From positions 310,001 through 374,000 of the forward strand of contig NZ_JAPIVS010000005.1 in assembly GCF_026239695.1 (NCBI RefSeq): 64,000 bases of DNA. The letters are read 5' to 3'. Shown here piece by piece: positions 8,933 to 19,400 of the stretch. The stretch comes from Pedobacter sp. MC2016-15 (GTDB taxonomy: Bacteria; Bacteroidota; Bacteroidia; Sphingobacteriales; Sphingobacteriaceae). The notes beneath the pieces were generated by a model. It saw only the letters and a program-made list of their open reading frames with translations. It was not told the origin of the DNA and ran no database searches. The number at the start of each line of letters is the position of its first letter. Positions within the stretch are counted from its first letter, which is position 1. A program made the position numbers and the translations under genes.

Positions 8933-10328
8933 ATATAGCAAACAGGTATTCGGATTACTGATAGCGGCTTCACTTTTTAGTGCCTGCTCGGTAACCAAAA
9001 CTTATAAAAGTCCGGAGCTAAAAACGGATGGCTTATACCGCGACCAGGATGCTGCAGATTCTGTAAGCATGGCGGATATGCCCTGGCAAAGTCTGTTCTC
9101 TGATGAGAAGCTGAAGGCCCTGATCCAGAGAGGTCTGGATCAGAATGTGGATCTCAAAAATGCGATCCAGAACATCGCACAGGCCCAGGCTACGCTCAAA
9201 CAAAGTAAACTGGCTTATCTGCCAACGCTGAGTGCCAATGCAGATTATACGAGGACAAAATCCTCTTTATCTGCACTGAATTTTCCGGCGGGGATCAATA
9301 TCAATACGCTGACGGATACCTACCGTCTGTACCTGAGTACGAGTTGGGAAGCTGATATCTGGGGAAAACTGAGCAGCTCGAAAAGGGCAGCCCTGGCGAG
9401 TTACCTGGGCACGGATGCAGCGCGAAAAGCGGTGCAGACACAGCTGATTGCTGATATCGCCAACAATTACTTTACACTGCTGTCGCTGGATAAGCAATTG
9501 AAAATTACGGAGGAAACGCTGAAAAACAGGATTGCCAGTGTAGCTACCATCAAGGAGCTGAAAGAGGGTGCTGTAGTTACCGGAGCGGCCGTAGTGCAAA
9601 GTGAAGCAAACCAGTATGCTACTGAGGTGACGATCCCGGATCTCAAACAGAGCATCCGTGAGACGGAAAATGCGCTGAGTATATTGCTGGCACAGACTCC
9701 TGGTCCAATCGACAGGGGCAATATGGACAATCAGGTGGTACCGACAAACCTGTCGCTCGGACTGCCATCACAGTTACTGCATAACCGCCCAGATGTGGAG
9801 CAGGCAGAACTGGCATTCAGGAGCTCCTTTGAAAATACCAATCTCGCAAGGACGTATTTTTACCCGAGCTTAACGTTAACGGCAAACGGGGGATTATCTA
9901 CGCTGCAGCTGAAAAACTTCTTTGATCAGTCGATTTTCTACTCGCTGGTAGGTGGCCTGACGCAGCCGATCTTTAACCAGGGGATCAATAAGGCAAGGCT
10001 GACCACAGCGCAATCCCAACAGATCCAGGCGATGAATAGCTATCAGCAGACTTTGCTGGTAGCGGGGCAGGAGGTTTCCAATTCGCTGTTTGCTTATCAG
10101 CAGGCTTCGGCCAAGCAGAGCTCGCGGGCCAAACAGATTGCCGCACTGAGCAAAGCGGTGGATTACACACAGGAACTGCTGCGTTACACCTCGGCCACAA
10201 ACTATACGGATGTATTAACCTCGGAGCAGAGTCTGCTGGCAGCTCAGCTGAGTGCCGTGAGTGACCAGCTGCAAAAGCTGCAGGCTGTGGTTAATCTGTA
10301 CCGCGCATTGGGCGGAGGATGGAAGTAA
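8922..10328 (+). CDS. RND outer-membrane channel lipoprotein (OprM/NodT type)
   Basis: Outer-membrane factor of the tripartite pump, 468 residues. The lipobox LFSAC lies near residue 21. Two copies of the outer-membrane-efflux domain follow, the first with LIQRGLDQNVDLKNAIQNI and the second with LLHNRPDVEQAELAF and NLARTYFYPSLTL, all hallmarks of the OprM/NodT branch. The C-terminus ends in a typical VNLYRALGGGW motif. Its start overlaps the end of the permease gene by 11 bp, so expression of the whole pump is coupled. Confidence 0.94.
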   Translation: MNHRYSKQVFGLLIAASLFSACSVTKTYKSPELKTDGLYRDQDAADSVSMADMPWQSLFSDEKLKALIQRGLDQNVDLKNAIQNIAQAQATLKQSKLAYLPTLSANADYTRTKSSLSALNFPAGININTLTDTYRLYLSTSWEADIWGKLSSSKRAALASYLGTDAARKAVQTQLIADIANNYFTLLSLDKQLKITEETLKNRIASVATIKELKEGAVVTGAAVVQSEANQYATEVTIPDLKQSIRETENALSILLAQTPGPIDRGNMDNQVVPTNLSLGLPSQLLHNRPDVEQAELAFRSSFENTNLARTYFYPSLTLTANGGLSTLQLKNFFDQSIFYSLVGGLTQPIFNQGINKARLTTAQSQQIQAMNSYQQTLLVAGQEVSNSLFAYQQASAKQSSRAKQIAALSKAVDYTQELLRYTSATNYTDVLTSEQSLLAAQLSAVSDQLQKLQAVVNLYRALGGGWK

Positions 10329-10332
10329 TGTA

Positions 10333-11079
10333 CTACCAGTCGAGCCCCTGCAGGGAGGCATGATATTTATCAGGGTCGAAGCTGTAAAGGTTGGGTGATT
10401 TATGCGCCCCGCCTTTACGCTGGTCCTCATGTTTGATGAGCACATCAAAACGCATAATCCTGCGGTAAAAGTTCCCCCGGTTTAGTTTCCTGCCCAGGAT
10501 GGTTTCATAGAGATGCTGCAGATCTGACATGGTAAAACGTTCGGGCAGAAGGTTCATCCCGATAGGTTTGTAGCTCAGCTGCTGCCGTAAGACGGTGAGG
10601 GCAGTATCAAAAATTTCCTGATGGTCCATCGCCAGTGGCGGCATCTCTTCAATGGATTTCCATTCACAGCTATCACTGTAATGATCGATCTCCAGGTTCA
10701 CTTGTGTGTAGTCTACCAGGGCGTAGAAACCGATGGAAATAAATCGCTGTTTATGCCAGAGGCTTTCTTCATACTGCTTAAAATACTCTTCAGAGCGGCT
10801 GGTATTGCCAAATACTCCAAACTCCTGCAGGTAAATCCGTTCGGCGCCGGTACGTTCTTTCAGGACCCGTTGCGCTGCATCATCAAGGTTTTCTTTCTTG
10901 AAAACATAGCCACCGGGCAACAGCCAGTCCTTGCCTGTAGCCATTCTTACCAACAGAACTTTCAGCTGGTTTTCATTGAAACCAAAGACAACGCTGTCTA
11001 CGGAGATATGGGGCAAAGCTTCTTTCCAAAGCAGGCTGCTCATCTCGAGGATCTTTTGATCTTTTTCCATCTTCCGCAA
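10333..11079 (-). CDS. NrtR-type Nudix-fold transcriptional regulator
   Basis: An N-terminal Nudix-fold domain (about 22-160) is followed by a winged-helix domain (about 165-248), the architecture of the NrtR family. The Nudix box G57-x5-E63-x7-R71 is recognisable, but the catalytic core REUxEE is RVLKER, so two metal-binding glutamates are lost. It therefore probably senses a ligand and has no hydrolase activity. In Bacteroidota this family includes the arabinose regulator AraR. The gene ends 4 bp from the efflux operon and diverges from the TonB receptor gene; either could be a target, but the sequence does not say which. Confidence 0.85.
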   Translation of the reverse strand: MRKMEKDQKILEMSSLLWKEALPHISVDSVVFGFNENQLKVLLVRMATGKDWLLPGGYVFKKENLDDAAQRVLKERTGAERIYLQEFGVFGNTSRSEEYFKQYEESLWHKQRFISIGFYALVDYTQVNLEIDHYSDSCEWKSIEEMPPLAMDHQEIFDTALTVLRQQLSYKPIGMNLLPERFTMSDLQHLYETILGRKLNRGNFYRRIMRFDVLIKHEDQRKGGAHKSPNLYSFDPDKYHASLQGLDW

Positions 11080-11216
11080 TAATAAGCTAAAATAAATATT
11101 TAATCTCTGTTTTTCTGCCGGTCATCTTACAATTTTCCCCTTCTGCCTCATTTAACATTTCGTAACAATTAGCAGGGTACATATTTCTGGAATTTAGGGA
11201 AATATTAAACCCCTTT

Positions 11217-13811
11217 ATGAAGAGATTTTATTTACTATTACCATTGTTTTATGGCCTCATTTCCATACAGCAGGCCAAAGCCCAGAACGGGCCGGAGTTC
11301 CATAACGATACTGCGCGGGTCAATAAGTTTATCACTGCACCACTGGACGAAGTGCTGGATGAGTTTGCGGCCAGCTACAAGATCAGGTTTGTATTCGACC
11401 GCCCGCAGATGCACAGATACAGTGTGAGCGACCACTATTTTCAGGATAAGGTGAAGGATATCATCCGTGGCATCTGCCGCGCCAATGATATCTATTATGC
11501 CAAACAGCCTGATGGTACCTATTTTATCCTGGTAAAGCCTGAGGATATCACGCGGCTGCGGAGGATGCCGCCAGAGGCGATGAAACCGGCCTTGGCAGCA
11601 GAGGAAAAGCAGGGTTTTACTGAGGAGTCAGTAAAGAGGGCTGAGGTACTTAAGCCGCTGACCACCAACAACGAACCTGTAGGGATGAGCACTGATAAGA
11701 CGCTGCATGAGGTGGTGATCAGCGGGGAGAAAAAGGAAGGTGTGATGAACACAGATACGCGTAAGGTGAGTGTAATCCAGCTGACGCCGGCAAAACTGGC
11801 AGTGCTGCCCAACATCGGAGAAAGGGATATCCTGCGGGCTTTCCAGCTGATGCCTGGTATCAGCGGAAGTAACGAATCTTCTTCAGGTGCCTATGTGCGG
11901 GGTGGTACGCCCGACCAGAACCTGGTGCTCTTTGATGGTTTCACCGTTTACCAGGTGGACCACCTTTATGGCTTCTACAGCGCCTTTAACGTAAATGCGG
12001 TGAAGGATGTGCAGATGTACAAAGGTGGTTTTTCTTCGAGATTTGGAGGGCGGCTTTCCAGTGTGACGGATATTGCGGGTAAGGATGGCAGCAGTAAAAC
12101 GGCTGGATTTGGCGTAGACCTGAGTTTGCTGAGTGTGAATATCTATGGCGAAACGCCGGTAGGTGATAAATCTTCGCTGCTGTTCAGCTTAAGAAGATCT
12201 TATCAGGGACCCCTATATAACAAGATTTTTAACAAGCTGACCAACACGACGACGGCCACCTCTGGCGGGGCTGGTGGATTTGGCGGTCCCGGTGGTGGTG
12301 GCAGGGGAATGGCCAACTTCCAGACGCAGGTTTCTTCCTGGTTTTATGACCTCAATGGGAAATATACTTTCAGGCCGGACGACAAAAATACGTTCTCGCT
12401 GAGTTTTTACAGCGGAAAGGACAAGATGGACAACAGTCACGACCTGGGGATCCCAACTGCGCTGGCAAGTTCTGTAAATAGCTCGAGCATTACGGATCTG
12501 ACAACCTATGGTAACGTAGGATCGAGTGCCAGATGGTCGAGGAAGTGGAGTGACAAGCTGCAATCGCATACGCTGGTCAGTTATTCCAGGTTCTTCAGTG
12601 AGCGTAACAGGGGCATGGCCAGCTCAATCACAGACTCTACAGGGACGACGGCCAATACCAGCAGTGGTACGATAGAGAACAATAACCTGCGGGATATCAC
12701 TGCGAAATCTGACTGGGAACTGGAGATCAGCAATACGGGAAAAATCCTGTTTGGAGCTTTCGCCTCGAGGCAGGGGGTGAAATACGATTACAAGCAGAAT
12801 GATACAACGAGGTTGATCGACCAGAATAACCGGGCGCTGACCGCAGGTGGATACCTGGAGCTGGAGCAGAACTTCGGTGCGCTGAGGCTGACTCCGGGTC
12901 TGAGGTATACGCATTATGATCTCACACGTAAAAACTACATCGAACCACGGTTCTCTGCGAGTTATGCCCTCAGCGACAAGCTGATGCTGAAAGCAGCCAC
13001 AGGTCGTTTTTATCAGTTTACCAATAGGGTGGTACGCGAAGATATCCTTTCCGGCAGTAAGGATTTCTGGGTGCTGGCCAATGGCAGCAGCATCCCTGTC
13101 CAAAGTGCAATCCACTATATCCTGGGTGCAAGTTATGAAACAAATAAGTTCCTGTTCAGCATAGAAGGTTATTACAAACGCCTGAGTGATCTCACGGAAT
13201 ATTCACTACGGCAGACAGGTACAGGTGGCATGGGCAATCCAAATTCTACGGTTACGCTGGAGCAGAATTTTTATAATGGCAAGGGATACGCTAAGGGAAT
13301 TGAATTTATGGTTCAGAAAAAAGCGGGTCAGTATACCGGATGGGTAGGCTACACGCTGGCAAGTGCCTTTAACCAATTTGATGTATATGGTACGGATTAT
13401 TTTCCTGCTGCGCAGGATGTACGCAACGAGTTTAAGTCCATCAACATGTACCAGGAGGGGCGATGGACATTCTCGGCTACCTGGATCTATGCCAGTGGAC
13501 GTCCTTATACGGCGCCCGTGGGTAGCTACACGATCAACAAAGCGGGATCAGGTACAGAAACTTATTTCGTGATCAGTGGTAAAAACACCGAGCGCTTCAG
13601 GGCCTATCACCGGTTGGATGCTGCGATTACCTACGATCTGATCAAAACCAATACGAAGAAGATCGGCAGCATCGGCTTCTCTTTCTTCAATATCTATAAC
13701 CGGTCGAACACCTGGTACCGCGAGTATTCTATCCAGGGAAACCAGGTGATTTCTACCGATGTAAACTACCTGGGATTTACACCTAACTTAACGTTGAGCT
13801 TAAAATGGTAA
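11217..13811 (+). CDS. TonB-dependent outer-membrane receptor with STN-like domain
   Basis: Outer-membrane receptor of 864 residues. It has a signal peptide (1-22), an STN-like domain (about 35-105, LDEVLDEFAASYKIRFVFD), a linker, a plug domain (about 180-300, with GAYVRGGTPDQNLVLFDG and MYKGGFSSRFGGRLSSV) and a barrel ending in LSLKW. A Gly-rich insert sits near residues 345-362. It belongs to the group that pairs with DUF4249 lipoproteins, here overlapping by 7 bp, and the ligand is unknown. The LytS/LytTR pair just downstream may regulate it. Confidence 0.9.
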   Translation: MKRFYLLLPLFYGLISIQQAKAQNGPEFHNDTARVNKFITAPLDEVLDEFAASYKIRFVFDRPQMHRYSVSDHYFQDKVKDIIRGICRANDIYYAKQPDGTYFILVKPEDITRLRRMPPEAMKPALAAEEKQGFTEESVKRAEVLKPLTTNNEPVGMSTDKTLHEVVISGEKKEGVMNTDTRKVSVIQLTPAKLAVLPNIGERDILRAFQLMPGISGSNESSSGAYVRGGTPDQNLVLFDGFTVYQVDHLYGFYSAFNVNAVKDVQMYKGGFSSRFGGRLSSVTDIAGKDGSSKTAGFGVDLSLLSVNIYGETPVGDKSSLLFSLRRSYQGPLYNKIFNKLTNTTTATSGGAGGFGGPGGGGRGMANFQTQVSSWFYDLNGKYTFRPDDKNTFSLSFYSGKDKMDNSHDLGIPTALASSVNSSSITDLTTYGNVGSSARWSRKWSDKLQSHTLVSYSRFFSERNRGMASSITDSTGTTANTSSGTIENNNLRDITAKSDWELEISNTGKILFGAFASRQGVKYDYKQNDTTRLIDQNNRALTAGGYLELEQNFGALRLTPGLRYTHYDLTRKNYIEPRFSASYALSDKLMLKAATGRFYQFTNRVVREDILSGSKDFWVLANGSSIPVQSAIHYILGASYETNKFLFSIEGYYKRLSDLTEYSLRQTGTGGMGNPNSTVTLEQNFYNGKGYAKGIEFMVQKKAGQYTGWVGYTLASAFNQFDVYGTDYFPAAQDVRNEFKSINMYQEGRWTFSATWIYASGRPYTAPVGSYTINKAGSGTETYFVISGKNTERFRAYHRLDAAITYDLIKTNTKKIGSIGFSFFNIYNRSNTWYREYSIQGNQVISTDVNYLGFTPNLTLSLKW

Positions 13812-14623
13812 CAAATTATAAAAACATCATATTCAGCAGTATAGCGATACTGCTCCTGTTCGCAGCAGCATGTAAGAAAGACGGTTCCTCAGCAGATTAC
13901 AGTGCTCTGCCTGTAGTAGAGGGCTATCTTATGCCCAATAAAATTGTACAGATCAGGGTATCGCTGCAAAAAGCACTTGTAGATACCAACGCCTACGGCA
14001 CGGCGATTTCGGGCTTAACACTAAGCATATCGGATGGCAGCAGCACAAAAACCCTGACCGAAGATAAGGCCGGGCACTATATCCTGAACGACAGCAGTTT
14101 TATCAAAACTAATGGCAGCTATACTCTATCATTTACCTACAATGGCCTCCCTGTATCCGCGACTACGGTGGTGCCGGGGAAACCTTCGGGCATTACCAGC
14201 TCGGCAGATACGGTGATTATCCCCAAAATGACCTTTGGCAGTACAGAAACGGCTTTTATTCCTGTATATATCCGCTGGAACAATCCTTACGCAGATAATC
14301 ATATTGTAGTATTCAGGTACCAGGAAACCTGGAAATCCCTGATCTCTGACCGATTTAACAGCGACACCTCTACCAGTGTAGAACTGAATGCGGTTAAAGC
14401 AGCAGAATTTGAACTGAATGCGCGTACATTTAAATATTATGGAATTTATAAGGTGATTGTGACGCGGGTAAACCAGGAATACCTGGATATGCTCAACAAT
14501 ACGAGCAAATCTTCACAAAATTTAACAAATGCGCCGACAAATGTTACCAATGGATTGGGTATTTTTACCGGAATGCAATCCGACACCCTTTCCAAAAATT
14601 TGCTTGTTAAAGCGGAAGAGTAA
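13805..14623 (+). CDS. DUF4249 lipoprotein, receptor partner
   Basis: Predicted lipoprotein of 272 residues. The signal peptide ends at an FAAAC lipobox near residue 22, and the mature part is beta-rich with the DUF4249 opening (ALPVVEGYLMPNKIVQIRV) and the G-Y-x-L-N-D...Y-T-L-S-F pattern of an immunoglobulin-like fold. DUF4249 genes regularly follow TonB receptors of this type and are thought to be surface partners, in the way SusD serves SusC. The start lies inside the receptor gene (7-bp overlap). The exact function is not known. Confidence 0.8.
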   Translation: MVTNYKNIIFSSIAILLLFAAACKKDGSSADYSALPVVEGYLMPNKIVQIRVSLQKALVDTNAYGTAISGLTLSISDGSSTKTLTEDKAGHYILNDSSFIKTNGSYTLSFTYNGLPVSATTVVPGKPSGITSSADTVIIPKMTFGSTETAFIPVYIRWNNPYADNHIVVFRYQETWKSLISDRFNSDTSTSVELNAVKAAEFELNARTFKYYGIYKVIVTRVNQEYLDMLNNTSKSSQNLTNAPTNVTNGLGIFTGMQSDTLSKNLLVKAEE

Positions 14624-14634
14624 TTTTTAAGATC

Positions 14635-15699
14635 ATGAAGCGTTTTTCCAGACTGATTTCCAACAGATATGTGATCTATGCAATCCACGTATTGTTCTGG
14701 ATGCTGCTGATCTTTCCCTTTTTATCAGGACCTTATCCTTCTTCAGATTTTAAAGAGGTGAGGTACAGGATAATCTTCAACAATAGTATGCTGATTATCC
14801 TGTTTTACTTCAATGCTTATTATTTATATCCGAGGTTATATAAAAAGAAAGGCTGGCCGGCTTATATATTAGGTACCATAGTATCAGTAGCTTTTCTGGT
14901 GTACTTTTCTTTTTATATCGAACGGAAGTGGTTGCCTCATCATATCCCACGCAACCCCGAATGGCAGCACCGCCAGCATCCCCGTCCGATGGGGCCGCCA
15001 CGGGGTAACTTTCCTATAGCGATGTACCTCTTTATCATCGGTATCAGTTTCAGCTACCGGCTGATATCTGACCACAATATTGAGGAGAAGAAACGCAAGG
15101 AGCAGGAAACGGAGACCCTGAAAACGGAACTTGATTTCCTGCGTTCGCAGATCAGTCCGCATTTTATGTTCAACGTGCTCAACGCGCTGGTAGCCATGGC
15201 GAGGAAGAAGTCGGATTTGATGGAGCCTTCGCTGATCCAGCTTTCTACGCTGATGCGCTACGTGCTCCAGGAAAGTAATTACAACAGAATCCCACTTAGC
15301 AGGGAGCTCGAGTACCTGCAGAATTATATTGAGCTGCAGTCGCTGCGCTTTGGGGACGACCTTAACCTGCGGCTGGAGATTTCCTCCGAAACTGAAGGCT
15401 TTGAAATTGAACCGATGCTGCTGATTCCATTTGTAGAAAATGCATTTAAGCATGGAATGGGCACAGGAACGGAAACGCAGCTGCTGATACGCCTGCTGAT
15501 CGACAGGGGCTTATCCAAACTGGTATTCAGGGTAGAAAACGAGATATCTCCCTTAAACGACAGTAAGGATGCGAGCTCAGGAATAGGGCTCAGGAATGTG
15601 AGCCGCAGGCTTGAATTAATATACAAAGATAAATACGACTTACAAACGATGATAGTGAACAATGTTTTTATTGCAAACCTTACAATTGAATTGAGATGA
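14635..15699 (+). CDS. LytS/YehU-type sensor histidine kinase
   Basis: Membrane sensor kinase of 354 residues: four hydrophobic segments (about 10-145), a short coiled linker (EEKKRKEQETETL), then the His-kinase domain with QISPHFMFN and phospho-acceptor H176. A GHKL ATPase domain follows (N-box PFVENAFKHGMG, G-box SSGIGLRNVSRRL). It starts 11 bp after the DUF4249 gene and overlaps its response regulator by 4 bp. The signal is unknown; the position suggests control of the receptor genes upstream. Confidence 0.92.
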   Translation: MKRFSRLISNRYVIYAIHVLFWMLLIFPFLSGPYPSSDFKEVRYRIIFNNSMLIILFYFNAYYLYPRLYKKKGWPAYILGTIVSVAFLVYFSFYIERKWLPHHIPRNPEWQHRQHPRPMGPPRGNFPIAMYLFIIGISFSYRLISDHNIEEKKRKEQETETLKTELDFLRSQISPHFMFNVLNALVAMARKKSDLMEPSLIQLSTLMRYVLQESNYNRIPLSRELEYLQNYIELQSLRFGDDLNLRLEISSETEGFEIEPMLLIPFVENAFKHGMGTGTETQLLIRLLIDRGLSKLVFRVENEISPLNDSKDASSGIGLRNVSRRLELIYKDKYDLQTMIVNNVFIANLTIELR

Positions 15700-16409
15700 T
15701 CCGTTGCCTGATAGTTGATGATGAACATTTTGCGCGGGAGCTGATCGCCGACAATATCGGTATGATTCCGTTTTTGGAGCTGGTGGCGAGCTGTAAGAAT
15801 GTGGAAGAAGCCATGAGGGTGATGGCCAGCGAACAGATAGACCTGGTATTTCTGGATATTCAGATGCCGGGATTATCAGGTATCCAGTGGCTGTCCGCGG
15901 GACTGATCAATTCTCCGATGGTGGTCATGGTGACGGCATACGAGAATTATGCACTGGAGGGCTTTAACCTGAACGTGCTGGATTACCTGGTGAAACCTGT
16001 GGCCTTCGACCGGTTTTTAAAAGCTGCCAATAAGGCGATGGAGCTGTACCTGCTCAAAAACAAACAGGTAGCTGCCCCTTCATCCGATACGAATAGTTTG
16101 TTTGTCAACTCTGACTATTCCCTGGTCAGGATCAGCATGGATAACATTACGCATATCGAAGGGCTTAAAGATTATGTCAAGATCTTCCAGTTATCAAATG
16201 ATAAACCGATTATCCCGAGGCTTACGCTTCATTATATGGAATCAAAACTACCCGCTTCTTCCTTCCTGAGGGTACACCGCTCGTACATCGTTGCCCTGGA
16301 CAAGATCGTTTCCATTAAAAGGAACCGGCTGTACCTGCCGGATGCTGATATTCCTTTTACGGACAACTACCGGCCGGTACTGATGGAATACATAGGGCAG
16401 CATAGCTAG
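15696..16409 (+). CDS. LytTR-family response regulator
   Basis: Response regulator of 237 residues. It has a receiver domain (1-120) with phospho-acceptor D54 in LVFLDIQMPG and the conserved K in VKPVAFDRFLKA. The LytTR DNA-binding domain (about 135-235) contains ITHIEGLKDYVKI and FLRVHRSYIVALDKI. It is coupled to the kinase by an ATGA overlap. Its stop codon shares the palindrome CTAG at 16406-16409 with the stop of the convergent DUF2723 gene. Confidence 0.94.
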   Translation: MIRCLIVDDEHFARELIADNIGMIPFLELVASCKNVEEAMRVMASEQIDLVFLDIQMPGLSGIQWLSAGLINSPMVVMVTAYENYALEGFNLNVLDYLVKPVAFDRFLKAANKAMELYLLKNKQVAAPSSDTNSLFVNSDYSLVRISMDNITHIEGLKDYVKIFQLSNDKPIIPRLTLHYMESKLPASSFLRVHRSYIVALDKIVSIKRNRLYLPDADIPFTDNYRPVLMEYIGQHS

Positions 16410-19400
16410 CCCTTAATCCCAAACTGGCTGGCAATCCTGTTTAAGTTGCCCTCAATCTGCAGGGTCAGATTGTTCTGGTTATAATCGGCTGTCAGCTTTT
16501 GCAGGTTGCTCAGTACATACAATCCCATGCGTATATTCTGCATCTGTGCCCGCTGATACCGGGGCTCTAAACTCTCGATATACTTCAATTCCTGGGAAAG
16601 ATAATCTGACGTATCTTTTGTGATGATGTTGGCCTCTTTGGTATGTCCAAGCGCATACAGGTTCTGGATCGTGCTGATCCTGCCTACGGTATCCCGGATG
16701 CTGTAATTCCTCAGTGGCAGCTCTTTCAGGCTTTTCCTGATCACCCGGTTGGCCTGCGCTGTTTTTCCTTCGATGATCAGGTTGGTGCTCAGCGTATTGT
16801 TCATGGCCCAGGTGCCATTCATAAAGGCACGGCTTTGAGGATCAAGATAACTGGCTTTTTTAAAACCGGAGAAATCCATGTTGTTAACCACATGATCATA
16901 CATCACATCAGTGTTGGTCCTGTCAAATTTGTCGCGCTGATCACCGGCTTCCACACTGAAAGGCAGCAGTCGGTAGGCATATCCCTCCAGGTGTAAATAT
17001 TTGTCGAGTCCGATATAGGTATCTTCCGACACTGAAGTTGCGAAATAGATCGGTCTTTCCCAGTTGTTGTGCACCAGGATATCAAAGATAGCAAGGTCGC
17101 CTTTACTGGCGTAAGATTTATTGAACACCCATTCCATACTTTTCGCCGCCCTGGCTCTTTCGGTAGCTTTAATGGTATGCGTTTTCACCAGCTGGTCTGT
17201 GTCTACAGTCAGTTTAAGCTTTTTTGAAGGCAGGAAATTCATGTATTCACCACTGGCCATCTGCACCTGATCTGCCTGATTGTCTGAAGTCATCACTGCA
17301 AACAGGTCTTTCAGCTCCACACTATCCGTCAGTCCATAGTCTACAAAAGGAAGGTAGTCTCTGGTGCCATCCGCATACTGACTTTGCTGCATAGATACCG
17401 GTAGCGGGGCGGAGGCATTCATTTGTTTTTTTAGCTGGTCGATATAGGCTGCATCAGGCATAAACTGCACGCAGAGTACACGTACATCCGTTCTTATCCC
17501 TTCCACCTCCTGCGCATACCATAGCGGGTAGGTATCGTTATCCGCATTGGTAAAAAGAATCGCATTTGGCGCACAGGAGTTCAGGTAGTTCCGGGCCCAG
17601 TCGCGCGCAGTAGTTTTATGCGAGCGGTCATGATCATCCCATCCCTGAGATCCCATCAGCGCAGGAACAGCCATGCAGATGACTGCGGCCAGTGCAAGGC
17701 TCAGCTTTGGAGAGGCAAAGCGCGCGATCATGTCTTTTACTGCCAGCATGCCAAGGCCGATAAAGATCGAAAATGCATAAAACGATCCGATATAGGCATA
17801 ATCACGTTCACGTACCTGAAGAGGATCCTGGTTGAGGTAAAGAATAATGGCGATTCCTGTAAAGAAGAACAGTGTAAGCAGTACCACTGCTTCTTGTCTG
17901 TTCCGGCGGTAGAGCCAGATCAGTCCGGCAATGCCCAAAATCAGCGGGAGACCGAAATAGATATTGTGCCCTTCGTTATCCCGCTGGCTTTCTGGAAGAG
18001 CATGCTGGTTCCCTAAACGTACTGAATCCAGGATCTTTATTCCCGTCAGCCAGTTTCCGTTCTCCGGCTCTCCCTGTCCTTCAAAGTCGTTTTGCCGACC
18101 GGCAAAGTTCCAGAGGAAGTACCGCCAGTACATAAATCCGAGCTGCCAGGAGGTAAAGAACTTTATGTTTTGTGCAAATGAAGGCGTTTCTCCTTCATTC
18201 ATCTCCAGCCATTGACGGTAGTAAGCCTGATGATTATCTTTCTGGCTATAGGTTCGTGGGAAAAACAGATTTTTGTCGTAGGTGTTTTTGTAGGTACTGC
18301 CGGAAATTTCATATTGATTTTTTCCTTTTCTAAAAGTATGACCGGTCTCTTTCTGGTCGGTCACCTTTGCATCAAACGTATTTCCATATACCAAAGGGGT
18401 GGAGCCGTAATTAATCCGTCCCAGATAACTGTACAGGGAAAAAGGATTGTCAGGATTACTCAGGTTGATGTTTGTTTTGGCATCGGCTCTGATCAGGATC
18501 ATCATATAGGAGCTGAAACCGAAAAGCAGGAAAACCAGGCAGAGCAGCCCGAGGTTCAGGTTGTACTTTCTGTTTTTTATCGAGTACCAGATCGCCCGGG
18601 AGATCAATCCGGCGAAGCCGAAGAGAAAGAAAACCGCGCCCGAACCAAAAGTAAATCCAAGAGTATTGACAAAGAACAGGTCTGTTTTAGCAGCAAAAAG
18701 TACAAAGTACTGGATGATAATGAACTGTACCAGAGCCACGATGAGGCAGCCGCAGAGCAGTGCTTTGAGTGTGCCGGCGATGGTACGTTGTTCAGATTTT
18801 TTAAAATACCAGGTCAGTGTAACAGCCGGAATCACCAGCAGACTCAGCAAATGTACCCCTGTGGACAGACCCACGATAAAAGCGATCAGCACCAGCCAGC
18901 GGTCGTTGTTCTGCTGTTCCCATTTCAGGATTGCCCAGAAGGTGATGGCAGTAAATAAAGAGGAGAGCGCATAGACTTCGGCTTCGACTGCCGAAAACCA
19001 GAAAGTATCAGAAAAGGTATAGGCCAGGGCACCAATGGTACCGGCAGCCATGATGCTGAAAGTTTTTGTCCTGAGTTTCTCGTTGCTGAAAACCTTAGCA
19101 GCGATGGCAGTGATGGTCCAGAAAAGAAAAAGAATAGTGGCTGCACTGGCGAGTACGGCGCTGAAGTTGATCCAGTACGCGATTTTGGCAGTGTTCCCCA
19201 TCGCTAGCAGGCTGAACATTTTGCCGATCATCAGAAACAGAGGAGCCCCGGGCTGATGGCCGACCTGCAATTTAGCAGAAGTGGCGATGAATTCCCCGCA
19301 GTCCCAGAAACTTACCGTAGGCTCCATCGTGAGCCAGTAAGTGATCAGTGCTATACAAAACACGGCAAATCCCGTTAGGGTATTGATGCGCTGATGTTTC

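Noticed and set aside
18212..18958. Long plus-strand frame opposite DUF2723
   Set aside because: Antisense to a well-recognised protein, with no family pattern and no spacing that fits a gene; a shadow of codon bias.
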